The translations under genes were made by a program, and so were the position numbers. A stretch of 64,000 bases of DNA from JBAXEO01 sp963789515. Its GTDB lineage: Bacteria > Actinomycetota > Coriobacteriia > Anaerosomatales > JAAXUF01. The stretch is from positions 248,001-312,000 of the forward strand of contig CAWBKW010000004.1 of NCBI GenBank assembly GCA_963789515.1, given 5' to 3'. Below the pieces are notes generated by a model. The model worked only from the letters and a program-made list of their open reading frames with translations. It did no database searches and was not told the DNA's origin. Positions 47,997 to 56,979 of the stretch are shown in pieces; within the stretch, counting starts at the first letter, position 1; every line of letters starts with the position of its first letter.

Positions 47997-48694
47997 GGTG
48001 TCGCCTCCCCCGCCGATGACAGCGTCCCGCCTGCGAGCCTCAGCCGCCGGTCCGCGATGTCGTCCGAGCGGTGGTGGCGCACGCGCACGACGGCGCCGCC
48101 CTTGTCGGCGAACTCGCGCGTGAGCTCGCTCACGGCGGCGGCCGAGAGCTCGTCGAGGGCGGCGTCGGGCTCGTCGAGCAGCAGCACGCGGGGGTGCGTG
48201 AGCAGCGTGCGCACGAGCGCCACGCGCGCCTGCTGGCCGACCGAGAGCCGGGCGGCGTCGCGGTCGAGCGCGGCGTCCAGGACGACCCGATCGAGAGCGG
48301 CGCGCAGGGCGGGGTCATCAGGGGCGACATGACCGTGGCGGACCTTGAGCGACCACGGCCGCAGAAGGTTGTCACGCACGGTGCCCTCCACGATCGCCGG
48401 CTTCTGCGGCAGCAGCGCGACGGCGGCCCGCCATTCGGGGCCGGGGATGGTCTCGGCGGGGACGCCATCGAGCACGAGCGAACCACTCATGTCGGGGAGC
48501 AGCCGGGCGAGCGCGCGAAGCAGCGTGGTCTTCCCGGATCCCGACGGGCCGACCACGTCGGTGACGGAGCCGGCTTCGAGCTCGAGCGAGACGCCGTCGA
48601 GCACCCGGATGTCACCCGAGTCACCCGGAAGCACCACGACCAGATCACGCGCTTGGAGCAGCAAAGGCGGACTCCCGGTTCGGCTCTCGGACAC
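47993..48694 (-). CDS. ABC transporter ATP-binding protein, FetA-like
   Basis: 233 residues, intact. Walker A is VGPSGSGKTTLLRAL, Q-loop region ALLPQKPAIVEGTV, signature RLSVGQQARVALVRTLL, Walker B RVLLLDEPDAALD. The H-loop reads VRVRHHRSDDIADR. It pairs with the FetB-like permease, with overlapping stop and start codons. Confidence 0.9.
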   Translation of the reverse strand: MSESRTGSPPLLLQARDLVVVLPGDSGDIRVLDGVSLELEAGSVTDVVGPSGSGKTTLLRALARLLPDMSGSLVLDGVPAETIPGPEWRAAVALLPQKPAIVEGTVRDNLLRPWSLKVRHGHVAPDDPALRAALDRVVLDAALDRDAARLSVGQQARVALVRTLLTHPRVLLLDEPDAALDELSAAAVSELTREFADKGGAVVRVRHHRSDDIADRRLRLAGGTLSSAGEATP

Positions 48695-48797
48695 CTGCGG
48701 CTTGCGCGCCGGCGTAGGCGATCGTCGCCCATGCTACCCGCCGCTCACGTGTGGGGCTACCGGCTACGGTCGAGCGCACCGGTGCTCGCCCAGACGA

Positions 48798-49310
48798 TCA
48801 GCTCCAGCGGTCGACTCGGACGTTCTCCGGCCGGTAGCGGTCCACCTCGGGTCCGGGCCCGAGCGGGCGGCCGATCGCGACCATGCAGAACGGCCGCAAC
48901 CCCTCGGTCACGCCGACGATCTCGCCCACGGCCTTCTCGCGGTCGTCGCCCGGATGCACGCCGAGCCAGCAGGCGCCGAGTCCCGTCGCGTGAGCGGCGA
49001 GCAGCAGGTTCTCGACGGCTGCGGCGCAGTCGGTCGCCCAGTTGCCCGGGAAGGTCTCGGCGGTCGTGTCGGCGAGCACGACGATGCCCAGCGTTGCGCG
49101 GCCCATGGGCGCGCCGTACGGCGTCGCGGCGGCGAGGCGGGCCCGCGTCTCGGCGTCGTGGATCACGACGAACCGCCAGCACTGCTGGTTCCCCGCCGAG
49201 GGTGCGGCCATCGCTGCGCGCAGGAGCACCTCGAGTTCGGTCTCGGTTATGCCGGCGTCGGAGAACTGGCGGACGCTCCGCCTCGTGCTGATCGCTTCCA
49301 GGCAGTCCAT
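48798..49310 (-). CDS. nitroreductase family protein
   Basis: 170 residues, FMN-dependent. The family start AISTRRSVRQFSD is followed by LLRAAMAAPSAGNQQCWRFVVI, the central DCAAAVENLLLAAHATGLGACWLG and a C-terminal IGRPLGP. The ATG has GAGAGGA nearby. Such enzymes reduce nitro groups or flavins; the substrate is unknown. Confidence 0.9.
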   Translation of the reverse strand: MDCLEAISTRRSVRQFSDAGITETELEVLLRAAMAAPSAGNQQCWRFVVIHDAETRARLAAATPYGAPMGRATLGIVVLADTTAETFPGNWATDCAAAVENLLLAAHATGLGACWLGVHPGDDREKAVGEIVGVTEGLRPFCMVAIGRPLGPGPEVDRYRPENVRVDRWS

Positions 49311-49332
49311 GGCGATTCCTCTCGGGAGGTCA

Positions 49333-50316
49333 TCAGGATGACGCACCGGCGGCGGCTACCCTTCTTCGGTCGCGCGCGATCACCGGGCTGGTGCCGAAGA
49401 GCAGGTCGTTCTCGAAGGAGATGCGCTCCATGCGCGTGAGTTCCCGGGCGAGTTCGTCGACGTTGAGACGAACCTCGGGCGAGTCGGCGCGCAGGTCGTG
49501 CAGATCGACGCCTTCGAGGCGGCCCTTCTTGCGCGCATGCGCGTAGGTCTTCCACATCGCCGAGCGTATGCGCACCTTGGTCGAGGGCTTGGCCAGCGCG
49601 CCGAGGATGTCTCGGCGAATCGGTTCGAGTTCCGCTGCCGAGGCACGCTTGGGCAGCGCGGCCAGTCGGCGACCCATCGCGTCGGCGAAGGGGCGGTCGG
49701 TCTCCTGCACGATGAACTTGACCACATGCCAAGCCTCGTAGAGGTCCGAAGATCGCTCGATGGGCCGCTCGCGGAGCCACAACCAGGCATGCATCCGGCG
49801 TCGCCAGTCCCACCAGGCAAGCGAGTTGGCAAGCCCGTCGTCGGGGATGAGGAAGAGGTCACGCTCGGCGAGCATCGACCCAAAGACCCCGGCGCCTCGC
49901 TGCTCGGTGCGTCTCTTGCCGACACGCGCCTTAGCCAGCCCGCAGGTCGGGGACGCCTCCCGAGCGATGAAGGCGACGACGCCGGCGCGGTCCAGGGCCG
50001 CCATCGCGTCTCGGCAACCGGCGACGACCGCGTCGGTCACGTCGCGTCCACGGCGGTCGCGCACGGCCGCCACGCCGGCGAGCACCTCGGCACCGGTACC
50101 CGTCAGATGGATGGGGACTCTCGGCACGCCGAGACCGGCGAGACACTCGGGGCAGACCGGCGTGAACACGAAGTCCGAACGCTCGCGCCCGAGGATGCCG
50201 AGCGCGTCGGTCCCGTGACCGTTGTAGCGCACCGGGCACCCGAACGCGCAGGCGCTGATACCGACCGGCACCTTGCGAGTGATCAGCTGGGGCACGCACA
50301 CCTCCGCATCCGACAC
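49333..50316 (-). CDS. DUF523 and DUF1722 domain protein
   Basis: About 327 residues. The N-terminal DUF523 part has VPVGISACAFGCPVRYNG, FTPVCPECLAGLGVPR, and EASPTCGLAK, with Cys residues that could bind a metal. DUF1722 fills the C-terminal half (AWHVVKFIVQETDRPFADAMGRR and MWKTYAHARKKGRLEG). The function is unknown; in many bacteria such genes stand next to photolyase, as here, where it is divergent from it. Start GTG 50316 is a guess among several. Confidence 0.85.
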   Translation of the reverse strand: MSDAEVCVPQLITRKVPVGISACAFGCPVRYNGHGTDALGILGRERSDFVFTPVCPECLAGLGVPRVPIHLTGTGAEVLAGVAAVRDRRGRDVTDAVVAGCRDAMAALDRAGVVAFIAREASPTCGLAKARVGKRRTEQRGAGVFGSMLAERDLFLIPDDGLANSLAWWDWRRRMHAWLWLRERPIERSSDLYEAWHVVKFIVQETDRPFADAMGRRLAALPKRASAAELEPIRRDILGALAKPSTKVRIRSAMWKTYAHARKKGRLEGVDLHDLRADSPEVRLNVDELARELTRMERISFENDLLFGTSPVIARDRRRVAAAGASS

Positions 50317-50416
50317 GGCTGCCCCACGGCGAGGCACTGCAGCGTATGTACCCGACACGGCCGCCGTTTAGGGAACAAACCCGCAGAGGACCTGCCCGCC
50401 CGCCGAGAGGACCACC

Positions 50417-51829
50417 GTGCACAGCACCGCCCTCATGTGGTTCCGACGCGATCTGCGACTCGCCGACAACGCCGCGCTGCTCGACGCCGTCGCCCGCGCC
50501 GAGACCGTCGCGTGCGTGTACGTGTCGCCCGAGGGTCGCGATCCCCACGCACCGGGCAGCGCCTTCCTGTCGCGTTCGCGGGCCTCGCTCGCCCAGCTCG
50601 CGGCGTCACTCGCCGAGCAGGGCTGCCCGCTGAACCTCCTGGCGGGCCCTGCCGCCGTGGCGATTCCGCGGGCCGCGTCCGAATGCGCGGCAACGGTCGT
50701 CACCTGCTCGCGAGACTGGACCCCCGCAGGACTCGCCGAGGAGCGCGCGGTGGCAGAGGCGCTCTCGGCGGCAGGTATCGAACTTCGCTGCTCCGAGGGC
50801 CAACTGCTGGCCGTGCCGGGATCGGTCTGCACGGGCGCGGGAGCCCCGTTTCGGGTCTTCACGCCGTTCCACCGCCAGTGGCTTCGATCGGTGACGCCGT
50901 CCGCGCCGGAGCCGGCCCCGCCCGGCCTGCGGGCGTCGCGGCAGACACCCTCGGGTGAGAGGCTGCCGCGCGGAAAGGCGGCGGTGATGGGGGCGAACGC
51001 CTTGCCCGAGCCGGGCGAGCGCGGAGCCCACGCCCGGCTGGACGGGTTCGTTGCCGCGGGACTCGCCGGCTACGAGAAGACACACGACCTGCCCGCCGTC
51101 GACGGGACCAGCGGGCTCTCGGCTCCGCTCGCACTCGGCGAGCTGTCACCTCGGCAGGTGGCCTGGGCGGCCCGCAAGGCCGTCGGCGAGGAGGTGGCAG
51201 CACCGTTCGTCCGGCAGCTCGCGTGGCGCGAGTTCTCCTACCATGTGCTGGCGGCCGACCCGGAGAGCCTCGACGAGCCGCTGCGGCGCGAGTTCTCGGC
51301 GATGCCGTGGCGCGACGACCCGGAAGCGCTCGCCGCCTGGACCGCCGGCCGTACCGGGTGGCCGATCGTCGATGCCGGCATGCGCCAGCTCGCCGAGACC
51401 GGCTGGATGCACAACCGCGTCAGGATGGTGGCGGCCTCGGTGCTCACGAAGGACTTGCTCGTGCCTTGGCAGCGGGGAGCCGCCGCCTTCGAGCGCCTGC
51501 TCGCCGACTACGACCCGGCCGCCAACACCTTCAACTGGCAGTGGGTCGCGGGATCGGGCGCCGACGCCGCGCCGTACTTCCGCATCTTCAACCCGACGCT
51601 GCAGGGCACCCGCTTCGATCCGCAGGGCGACTACGTGCGGCGCTGGGTACCCGAACTCGCCGAGCTGCCGGCGCGCTACGTGCATCGCCCGTGGGACGCG
51701 CCGGCGACGGTGCTCGTGGAGGCGGGAGTGCGTCTCGGCGAGAACTACCCGCACCCACTCATCGACCACGCGGAGGCGCGACAGCGCGCTCTAGCGGCCT
51801 TCGCGGCGGTCAAGGCGAACCGCACCTGA
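50417..51829 (+). CDS. phr: deoxyribodipyrimidine photolyase
   Basis: 470 residues, intact. Repairs UV-induced pyrimidine dimers using blue light. N-terminal photolyase domain starts MWFRRDLRLADNAALLDA; the FAD domain has WREFSYHVL, TGWPIVDAGMRQLAETGWMHNR, VASVLTKDLL and NFNWQWVAGSG-type region (NTFNWQWVAGSGADAAPYFR). Start is GTG 50417. A photolyase in an otherwise anaerobic gene set suggests exposure to light at times. Confidence 0.95.
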   Translation: MHSTALMWFRRDLRLADNAALLDAVARAETVACVYVSPEGRDPHAPGSAFLSRSRASLAQLAASLAEQGCPLNLLAGPAAVAIPRAASECAATVVTCSRDWTPAGLAEERAVAEALSAAGIELRCSEGQLLAVPGSVCTGAGAPFRVFTPFHRQWLRSVTPSAPEPAPPGLRASRQTPSGERLPRGKAAVMGANALPEPGERGAHARLDGFVAAGLAGYEKTHDLPAVDGTSGLSAPLALGELSPRQVAWAARKAVGEEVAAPFVRQLAWREFSYHVLAADPESLDEPLRREFSAMPWRDDPEALAAWTAGRTGWPIVDAGMRQLAETGWMHNRVRMVAASVLTKDLLVPWQRGAAAFERLLADYDPAANTFNWQWVAGSGADAAPYFRIFNPTLQGTRFDPQGDYVRRWVPELAELPARYVHRPWDAPATVLVEAGVRLGENYPHPLIDHAEARQRALAAFAAVKANRT

Positions 51830-51838
51830 GGGCGCGGG

Positions 51839-52303
51839 CTACTCCGGCGCGGCGATCACGTAACCGATGGTGGTGCCCTCGGGAGTCTCGGCGATCGTGA
51901 TGACTCCCTCGCGTCCGTTGCCGGCGACGTTGAGGATCGACGTGCGGGCCTCGGCCGTGCTGGCGTCGATAGTCTCGACCTGCCAGCCGCCCTTCTCGAG
52001 GCCGGTCACCATGCCGGCGGTCACGTCGTCGTAGGTGTCGGCGGCCAGGAGGGTCTCGGTCCACGACTTGGAACCCTTGGCGCGCTCGGACTTGACCACC
52101 TTGGCGGTCGGCCACAGCGGCAGTCCGTCAGGGGGCGCCGAGTCGAAGGCCCCGTCGACGGCCGCTGCCGGGACGGCGACGGTCGCTTCACGCGTCACGA
52201 TCTTGGGCGCCGGCACGAATCTCCCGGCCAGCTGCTCGCAGCCGGTGGCGCTGAGCGCAAGCACGGCTATGAGAGCCGTTGAAGCAACGAGTCGTCCTCG
52301 CAT
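51839..52303 (-). CDS. hypothetical lipoprotein
   Basis: 154 residues. Signal with lipobox (LALSATGC). The mature part is a small mixed domain (GLPLWPTAKVVKSERAKG, then DDVTAGMVTGLEKGGWQVETID and EGVITIAETPEGTTIGYVIA) that I do not recognise. GAAGGGG precedes the ATG by five bases. Confidence 0.75.
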   Translation of the reverse strand: MRGRLVASTALIAVLALSATGCEQLAGRFVPAPKIVTREATVAVPAAAVDGAFDSAPPDGLPLWPTAKVVKSERAKGSKSWTETLLAADTYDDVTAGMVTGLEKGGWQVETIDASTAEARTSILNVAGNGREGVITIAETPEGTTIGYVIAAPE

Positions 52304-52397
52304 GAAGACCCCTTCGATCGAAACCGAACACGGCGTTGGAGCCGAGACACCGCCCGGCTCTTGGAACTCGCCACTGGTGGCGAGGGGACCTGCTAGA

Positions 52398-52494
52398 TGG
52401 CGGAAGCGTGTGCGAATCGAACACACCCAGGACGTTCTTCACGCCCTACAACGGTTTTGAAGACCGCGGGCCCCACCAGGAACCATCCGCCTCC
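52398..52494 (-). tRNA. selC: selenocysteine tRNA (anticodon TCA)
   Basis: 97 bases on the minus strand. The anticodon loop is CTTCAAAA with stem CGGT/ACCG, giving TCA to read UGA. A long acceptor stem (GGAGGCGG against ACGCTTCC, seven pairs with one G-U, eighth pair mismatched), a long D arm, a large extra arm around GTAGGGCGTGAAGAACGTCC and the T arm GTGTG-TTCGATT-CGCAC fit bacterial tRNA-Sec. GCCA is encoded at the 3' end. Confidence 0.93.
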
Positions 52495-52649
52495 ATCTGT
52501 GTGTGGCATTGTCCCGACGCCCGTCGGGCGTGTCAAACTCATCAGGGGACAGTGAGACATCGCGCCATGCCGAGTCATCCCCCACGCGCTTCGGGGAGCG
52601 CTTGAACGGGAACCAACCCAGCGGACCGCTCAGCGGGAGAGGACGTTTG

Positions 52650-53834
52650 TTGGCCAGTTCGCACGAGTTCAGACCACGACGGGGGAAGACTCCGGCGAAG
52701 CCGCGCGGGGCAAGGGCGGCACTGTGGATCGCAGTCCTGGTGGTGCTCGGCGTGGTTCTCTTCTTTCCCGTCGCGTTGGCCACCGATCGGTCCACCTTCT
52801 GCCGGACCTGCCACGAGATGATCCCGTACTACGACGCGTGGCTTGTCGGCCAGCACGCCAAGACAGCCCAGTGCATCGACTGCCACGTGGACGCAGGGCT
52901 TCCGGCGCGGTTCGCCCACAAGTTCGTCGCGCTCGGCGAGGTGAAGTCGCACGTGGTGGGTGACACCTCCTTCCCCCGAGAGCAACCGGCTGACGTCCCC
53001 AACAAGCGCTGCATTCGCTGCCACAAGACGCTCCCGAAGACCGCGGTCGACGGCTTCTCGCACGAGATCCACACCCAGAAGGGAACCTGCGCCACCTGTC
53101 ACGCCACCACCGGCCACAACGTGACGGTCGAGGTGCTCAAGGCGGTCGGTATCTACAACGCCACCGCTGCGCCCGCGCCCAAGAGCGGCGCGTTCGCGGT
53201 GGTCGATCGAGGCAAGGCCAACGTCGAAGGCCACAAGAAGATCGGATGCTCGCGCTGCCATGACATGGTGAAGACGGGGTGCCCACGCTGCCATACACTG
53301 AGCGCGGCGAAACACCCGTGGAAGGGTGACTGCGCTCAGTGCCACCAGCCGGGCGAGAAGTTCACCTTCACACATCCCAGCTCTGCCGACTGCCAGGCAT
53401 GCCACAAGCCCGGCGAGAAGCACTTCAGACCCGTGTCGGGAGAGCTGCCCCCCTGCAAGACCTGCCATCCGACCACCGGCAGTGCCTGGAAGTTCAGTCA
53501 CCCGGAATCCGGCGTCGAGTGTGCGACCTGCCACAAGCCGCCTGCGAACCACTACCCGGGCCAGTGCCCGCAATGTCACCAGCAGGCGGGCGGCTCTTGG
53601 ACGTTCAGCCACCCCGGGGCGTCTGCGGACTGCGCAAGCTGCCACAAGCCGCCTGCGAACCACTACCCGGGCCAGTGCTCGGCGTGTCACCACCGTCAAG
53701 GCGTGTCGTGGAAGTTCTCGCACCCGTCATCGGGCGAGCACTCGTGGAAGAGCCGCGCCTGCAAGACCTGCCACCCCAAGAGCTACACCGCGGCGTACTG
53801 CACCTGCCACGGCGGGAACGCGCCCAACGACTAG
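52650..53834 (+). CDS. NapC-type anchored multiheme cytochrome, 14 CXXCH plus one CXCH
   Basis: About 394 residues from TTG 52650 (GAGAGGA six bases upstream); the open frame extends further up. One membrane helix (AALWIAVLVVLGVVLFFPVAL) leads to a NapC/NirT-like first heme (STFCRTCHEMIPYYDAW) and CIDCH. I count 14 CXXCH sites; the final site is CTCH (CXCH). The second half has repeats with CXXCHKPPANHYPGQC. Membrane-anchored on the outer face, it may take electrons from quinol. First of a plus-strand set running to the histidine kinase. Confidence 0.88.
   Translation: MASSHEFRPRRGKTPAKPRGARAALWIAVLVVLGVVLFFPVALATDRSTFCRTCHEMIPYYDAWLVGQHAKTAQCIDCHVDAGLPARFAHKFVALGEVKSHVVGDTSFPREQPADVPNKRCIRCHKTLPKTAVDGFSHEIHTQKGTCATCHATTGHNVTVEVLKAVGIYNATAAPAPKSGAFAVVDRGKANVEGHKKIGCSRCHDMVKTGCPRCHTLSAAKHPWKGDCAQCHQPGEKFTFTHPSSADCQACHKPGEKHFRPVSGELPPCKTCHPTTGSAWKFSHPESGVECATCHKPPANHYPGQCPQCHQQAGGSWTFSHPGASADCASCHKPPANHYPGQCSACHHRQGVSWKFSHPSSGEHSWKSRACKTCHPKSYTAAYCTCHGGNAPND
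53528..53567 (+). repeat. exact 40-bp direct repeat, copy 1
   Basis: Identical to 53639-53678; it encodes CHKPPANHYPGQC in the NapC-type cytochrome. The identity at DNA level points to a recent duplication of a two-heme module (111 bases). Confidence 0.8.
53639..53678 (+). repeat. exact 40-bp direct repeat, copy 2
   Basis: Second copy of the repeat at 53528-53567, offset by 111 bases (37 codons), in the same reading frame. Confidence 0.8.
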
Positions 53835-53957
53835 CCACGCCACGCATGCCGCGCGGACCCGGGCGCAACTCCCACGAGCGATTCTCGGCAACCATCGTGA
53901 GGAGACTCTCACGCCCCTCTCATCAAGCGTGAGGGTATCCGAGCCGACCATAGGTGC

Positions 53958-55673
53958 ATGGATACTCGGCGTTCCACCTCAGCTTCTGCTCAGCGCGGCG
54001 TGCCCGTTCGGCTGATCGCCGCAATCGCGGTGGCGCTCGTCGTGGCGGGCGTCGCCTTCGCGGGAGTCGCCCGTGCGACCGACCAGCCTTCCTTCTGTGG
54101 GGCGGCCTGCCACGAGATGAGCCCCTTCCATGATGCTTGGACGCAGGGCGCGCACAAGAACATCTCGTGCATCGAGTGCCACGTGGACGTGGGGACCGTC
54201 GCGCGCATGCAGCACAAGGTGGTCGCTCTCAAAGAGGTCGCCACGCACGTGACCGGAGACTATTCGTTCCCCGGCAACCAGCCGCCTCCGGTGCCGAGCG
54301 AGCGCTGCAAACGATGCCACCCCAACGTCACGCTTACCTCGACCGGGTTCTCGCATGCCGAGCATGCCAGTCGCGGCGAATGCGTCATGTGCCACACGAC
54401 CGTCGGCCACGAGGTGACCGTCAGCTCGCTGAAGGAAGCCGGCGTGTACAACGCCTCGACCAAGGCCGCGTTCGACTCGACGAAGACCGCCGTGGTCGAT
54501 GGCGGGAAGGCCAACCTCACCGGTCACAAGACGATCCCCTGCTCACGCTGCCATGACATGGCCGCCTCGAAGTGCTCTGAGTGCCACAAGCCCAAGCACG
54601 CGGCTCGTGCCCAGGAGTGCTCGGTGTGCCACGCGACGGGCGCGAAGTTCGTCTTCACGCACCCGACGCGCACCGACTGCGGCACCTGCCATACGCCCAA
54701 GGACGCGAAGCACGTCTGGAAGGGCGAGTGCACGATCTGCCACACGTCGGCCCCCGGCGTGAGCTTCGCCGCTACGCATCCGACGAGCACCGACTGCGAG
54801 TCGTGCCACGCGCGACCCGCCAAGCACCGCAGCGGCACCTGCTCCTCGTGTCACAAGAACACGGGCAAGAACTGGGCGTTCACCCATCCCGGCTCGGCGA
54901 GCTGCGAAACGTGCCACACGCGTCCGGCGAACCACAGGTCGGGCAGCTGCTCGTCATGCCACCACAATCCGGGGGCCAACTGGGCCTACGCGCATCCGAC
55001 CTCAGGTGATTGCTCGGCATGCCACAGCCGACCCGCGAAGCACAAGTCGGGCAGCTGCTCGTCCTGCCACAAGAACCCTGGGCGCAGCTGGGCATTCTCC
55101 CACCCCGGGTCGAAGTCGACCTGCACTTCGTGCCACACGCGTCCCGCAGGGCACAAGAACGGATCGTGCGCCTCGTGCCATACCTCGGTCGGCAAGAGCT
55201 GGAGGTTCAGCCACCCCGGGGCGAAATCCACCTGCACGTCCTGTCATCCTCGCCCCTCGGGACACCGCAACGGTTCCTGTACGACCTGCCATTCAGTCGG
55301 CAAGAGCTGGAAGTTCTCCCACCCCGGCAGTGGGTCGAGCTGCGCCTCCTGCCATAACCGCCCTGGCGGACACAGCTCCGGCGCATGCCAGAGTTGTCAC
55401 AGCCCCGGATCCAAGTGGACGTTCAGGCACTCCACCAGCCTCAGCTGTTCTTCGTGTCACAAGGCGCCCTCGAACCACTACGGCTCGACCTGCCGGAACT
55501 GTCACTCGCCGAGCAGATCATGGTCGAGCGCCACGTTCACTCACCCGCGAATCCCCGGCGGCGAGCACAGTTCCAGGAGCTTCGCCTGCACGAAGTGCCA
55601 CCCCGGCAGCGGCAAGGGGCCGGGCCACTTCTGCTCGTGCCACGGCAACACCACGGGGCCGAAGGACGACTGA
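53958..55673 (+). CDS. NapC-type anchored multiheme cytochrome built of tandem two-heme repeats, up to 25 hemes
   Basis: 571 residues, intact. A membrane helix (LIAAIAVALVVAGVAFAGVA) is followed by a first heme site CGAACH (CX3CH, with Met in CHEM as in NapC) and CIECH. I count 23 CXXCH in addition to that CX3CH and a C-terminal CXCH (CSCH). Residues 280-530 are seven copies of a unit of about 35 residues, pattern CxxCHxRPxxH then GxCSSCH and WxFxHPGS. The N-terminal 260 residues are similar to the preceding cytochrome gene, so the two are paralogues. Probably an extended electron conduit on the cell surface. Confidence 0.9.
   Translation: MDTRRSTSASAQRGVPVRLIAAIAVALVVAGVAFAGVARATDQPSFCGAACHEMSPFHDAWTQGAHKNISCIECHVDVGTVARMQHKVVALKEVATHVTGDYSFPGNQPPPVPSERCKRCHPNVTLTSTGFSHAEHASRGECVMCHTTVGHEVTVSSLKEAGVYNASTKAAFDSTKTAVVDGGKANLTGHKTIPCSRCHDMAASKCSECHKPKHAARAQECSVCHATGAKFVFTHPTRTDCGTCHTPKDAKHVWKGECTICHTSAPGVSFAATHPTSTDCESCHARPAKHRSGTCSSCHKNTGKNWAFTHPGSASCETCHTRPANHRSGSCSSCHHNPGANWAYAHPTSGDCSACHSRPAKHKSGSCSSCHKNPGRSWAFSHPGSKSTCTSCHTRPAGHKNGSCASCHTSVGKSWRFSHPGAKSTCTSCHPRPSGHRNGSCTTCHSVGKSWKFSHPGSGSSCASCHNRPGGHSSGACQSCHSPGSKWTFRHSTSLSCSSCHKAPSNHYGSTCRNCHSPSRSWSSATFTHPRIPGGEHSSRSFACTKCHPGSGKGPGHFCSCHGNTTGPKDD
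54795..55547 (+). repeat. seven tandem repeats of about 105 bp coding for two-heme modules
   Basis: Units begin CESCHARP, CETCHTRP, CSACHSRP, CTSCHTRP, CTSCHPRP, CASCHNRP and CSSCHKAP. Unit lengths are 34 to 37 residues; each carries two CXXCH and a trailing aromatic-His block (WAFTHP and relatives). The repeats diverge gradually, with the last the most different. Confidence 0.85.
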
Positions 55674-55754
55674 CGGCACGGGAATCGCAGGGCTAGACCA
55701 CCCCCTTTGGGGAACAATGTCGGTAACGTCGCGAACGCACGAATGGGATGAAGC

Positions 55755-56244
55755 ATGCATCGACTCGTACGCATAGGCATCGTCGCAGCGGTTGCCGCAT
55801 GCGTGGGGACGGCCGCGCTGGCGGTCGCCGAGAGCAACCGCTATCCCAGCGCCAAGCAGATTCCCACGGTCGTGACCGGCCCGATCACAGTCGGAGGACC
55901 GGCCGTAGCCGCCGACGTCGGTGAAGTGCTTCAACCCGCCGAGGGTGCCCCTGCGGTGCCGATCACGCCAGGCGCGGACCAGACGCCTGCCGCAGGCGGG
56001 CCACAGACCGGCAGCTCCGCATCGGCTCAAGGCTCGCCCCCCGATGCTGCTTCGGCTGCGACCCCCGGCTCAGCGCAGATCGGACGACGACGATGACGAC
56101 GAGCGCGAAGTCATCACGCGCGCAGTCCGTGACGAGGATGACGAGCATGCTTCCTCAGCCAAGGAGAGCGACGAGGAGGAGTCCAGGGAACAGTCCCACG
56201 ACTCGCAGAGCAAGACTCCTGAAGAGAACAAGAAGAAGAAGTAG
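55755..56244 (+). CDS. secreted protein with very acidic C-terminus, one frame change
   Basis: About 163 residues. Signal peptide (LVRIGIVAAVAACVGTAALA), then a Pro/Ala/Gly-rich low-complexity middle, then an acidic stretch (DDDDDDEREVITRAV, DEDDEHASSAKESDEEESRE) and a Lys-rich end. A frame change near 56085, at the start of the Asp run, is needed to join the parts. No known domain. It lies between the large cytochrome and the response regulator and may bind metal ions or cytochromes by charge (inference). Confidence 0.55.
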
Positions 56245-56286
56245 TACACGCACGAAAGAAGGGTACGAGAGACAGAGAGTTGAGTG

Positions 56287-56979
56287 ATGGGGCCGACGGA
56301 GAGGACCAGCGTGCGCATCCTGGTGGTGGAAGACGAGGACAGCATCGCCTCATTCGTCGTGAAGGGACTCACCGCCGAAGGGCACGCGGTCGAACGTGCC
56401 GCCACCGCCGCTGACGCCATCGGGCTCGGCACGACGTACGACTTCGATCTCATCCTTCTGGATCTCGTGCTTCCTGACGGAAGCGGACTCGACGTGCTCA
56501 AGCGCGTTCGATCCACCAGACCTGACGTTCCGGTCATCGTCGTGAGCGCGCTCGGTGAGATCGACGACAAGGTGACGTTGCTCGACGCAGGCGCCGACGA
56601 CTACCTGGTCAAGCCGTTCGCGTTCGCAGAGCTTGCCGCGCGCGTGCGTGCCAACGCGAGACAAGGGGCGGCTTCCGCCCGCGAGTTGACCGTCGGCGAC
56701 CTGACCCTGGACACCAAGACCCGGGTCGCCCGGCGCGGCGATGACATCGAGGCCGACCTGCCCAGCAGGGAGTTCGCGCTGCTTGAGTACCTCATGCGGC
56801 ACGCCGGGCAGGTGTTGACCCGCCAGCAGCTCCTGGACTCGGTGTGGGGAATCGACTTCGACGCTGGCAGCAACGTCGTCGACGTCTACGTGAGCTACCT
56901 GCGCCGCAAGCTCGATCGAGTCAACGAGCCTTCCGTGATCGACACTGTGCGGGGCGCCGGATACCGTGTCCGCGCGTAG
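56287..56979 (+). CDS. OmpR-family response regulator
   Basis: 230 residues, intact. Receiver domain: VRILVVEDEDSIASF with the acidic pair, phosphorylation Asp in LILLDLVLPDGSGL, and Lys in DDYLVKPFAFAEL. C-terminal winged-helix output domain: SREFALLEYLMRHAGQVLTRQQLLDSVW and VDVYVSYLRRKLD. It overlaps the kinase gene by 14 bases. It follows the cytochrome genes and probably controls them. Confidence 0.93.
   Translation: MGPTERTSVRILVVEDEDSIASFVVKGLTAEGHAVERAATAADAIGLGTTYDFDLILLDLVLPDGSGLDVLKRVRSTRPDVPVIVVSALGEIDDKVTLLDAGADDYLVKPFAFAELAARVRANARQGAASARELTVGDLTLDTKTRVARRGDDIEADLPSREFALLEYLMRHAGQVLTRQQLLDSVWGIDFDAGSNVVDVYVSYLRRKLDRVNEPSVIDTVRGAGYRVRA

Noticed and set aside
52503..52649. Extension of the NapC-type cytochrome up to 52503
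   Set aside because: The upstream part is not protein-like and lacks a ribosome site; TTG 52650 has one and places the membrane helix normally.
54795..55547. CRISPR-like or satellite array
   Set aside because: The repeats are coding, diverged and in frame, forming heme modules; there are no spacers.
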